14,893 nt of DNA from Leptolyngbyaceae cyanobacterium SM1_3_5 (GTDB lineage: Bacteria > Cyanobacteriota > Cyanobacteriia > Elainellales > Elainellaceae): the NCBI GenBank assembly GCA_012031475.1, contig JAAUTJ010000046.1:1-14893 (forward strand), given 5' to 3'. The notes beneath the pieces are model-generated. The model saw only the letters and a list, made by a program, of their open reading frames with translations. It ran no database searches and was not told the origin of the DNA. Positions 14,566 to 14,893 of the stretch are shown here, piece by piece. Every line of letters begins with the position of its first letter. The stretch's first letter is position 1. The position numbers and the translations under genes are program-made.

Positions 14566-14893
14566 TCACCCTTCCTGCACATCAAACTCAACTTTGTCGT
14601 AGAGATCGTTGAGAGAAACCTGAGCATCGATCGCGGTCAATTCGATCGCTTCGTCTTCTTCGTCATACAGTCGAAACGACCATTTTTTATGATCGATTTT
14701 GGAGAACTGCTCGATCGATCTTCGGGTTTGACTAATTAGTACATACTCTTGAAAAGTTGCGATCGTGCCGTAGGCTTTGAATTTCTCGGTGCGATCGTAA
14801 TCCTTAGTCGATTCGGACAAAACCTCAACGATCAGCACAGGATTTATCACTGTGTCTTTTCGATTGTTGTAATATTCCGGTCGTCCTGCAATC
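14566..14893 (-). CDS. Uma2-family (DUF820, PD-(D/E)XK fold) protein, 5' end outside the window
   Basis: C-terminal 108 residues of a Uma2-type restriction-endonuclease-fold protein, a family strongly expanded in cyanobacteria. The visible part runs IAGRPEYYNNRKDTVINPVL, then the signature 'IVEVLSESTKDYDRTEKFKAY' region with the conserved Glu and Lys of the nuclease core, then 'TIATFQEYVLISQTRRSIEQ' and a final strand-rich region. The upstream core with the Asp of the PD motif is beyond the window. An ATG-like ORF start at 14850 is not the true start, because the conserved frame continues to the window edge. Uma2 proteins are often linked to mobile DNA, but no element is seen here. No frameshift in the visible part. 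Confidence 0.93.
   Translation of the reverse strand, partial: IAGRPEYYNNRKDTVINPVLIVEVLSESTKDYDRTEKFKAYGTIATFQEYVLISQTRRSIEQFSKIDHKKWSFRLYDEEDEAIELTAIDAQVSLNDLYDKVEFDVQEG

Noticed and set aside
1..14893. CRISPR arrays, tRNA, rRNA, insertion sequences, prophage genes
   Set aside because: No regularly spaced direct repeats of CRISPR size, no tRNA-like TTCGA arm with matching acceptor stem, no transposase text and no terminal inverted repeats were found by eye.

Overview
The window looks like cyanobacterial chromosome. The evidence is the dense scatter of HIP1-type palindromes (GCGATCGC and its CGATCG core), a moderately high G+C content, a Pst phosphate operon behind a SphR-type Pho box, a Uma2-family gene and several cyanobacterium-like small proteins. 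A filamentous Leptolyngbya/Oscillatoriales-type host is a guess, not a demonstration.

Layout, left to right. (1) 1-370: 3' end of an unrecognised gene. (2) 435-799, minus strand: VOC/glyoxalase-fold protein. (3) 921-3547: a YqiJ-like OB-fold membrane protein followed by a YqiK-type flotillin, a membrane-scaffold module. (4) 3604-4388: a small Cys-pair protein and a small membrane-anchored protein. (5) 4389-5273, minus strand: alpha/beta hydrolase. (6) 5491-9150: two genes with YgiW/YdeI-like OB folds (one is two OB folds fused to RTX repeats, the other is a short exported protein), a strong intrinsic terminator, then an OmpR-family response regulator and a CHASE3 histidine kinase. (7) 13121-9172, minus strand: pstS-pstC-pstA-pstB, the high-affinity phosphate ABC transporter, with a Pho-box promoter upstream and a hairpin plus 14-bp tandem repeat between pstS and pstC. 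(8) 13252-14893: a probable hidden small gene, a DCC-family thiol oxidoreductase, a structured 5' leader with an unrecognised 170-residue protein, and the 5'-truncated end of a Uma2-family nuclease gene.

A key caution for any reader: about half of the genes are interrupted by single-base frameshifts. Every shift I could resolve is explained by a lost base (one locus needs two), nearly always in a short homopolymer. This includes pstS, pstA, the flotillin and the histidine kinase. I read this as uncorrected sequencing or consensus error rather than gene decay. I therefore give full-length gene spans and state where each frame changes.

The most interesting biology is the OB-fold/RTX plus two-component cluster, which parallels the ygiW-qseBC arrangement of gamma-proteobacteria. 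Next are a roughly 33-bp dispersed repeat sitting inside two unrelated reading frames, three 11-bp-spaced TCAT repeats upstream of the RTX gene, and the structured leader of the unrecognised 170-residue protein.
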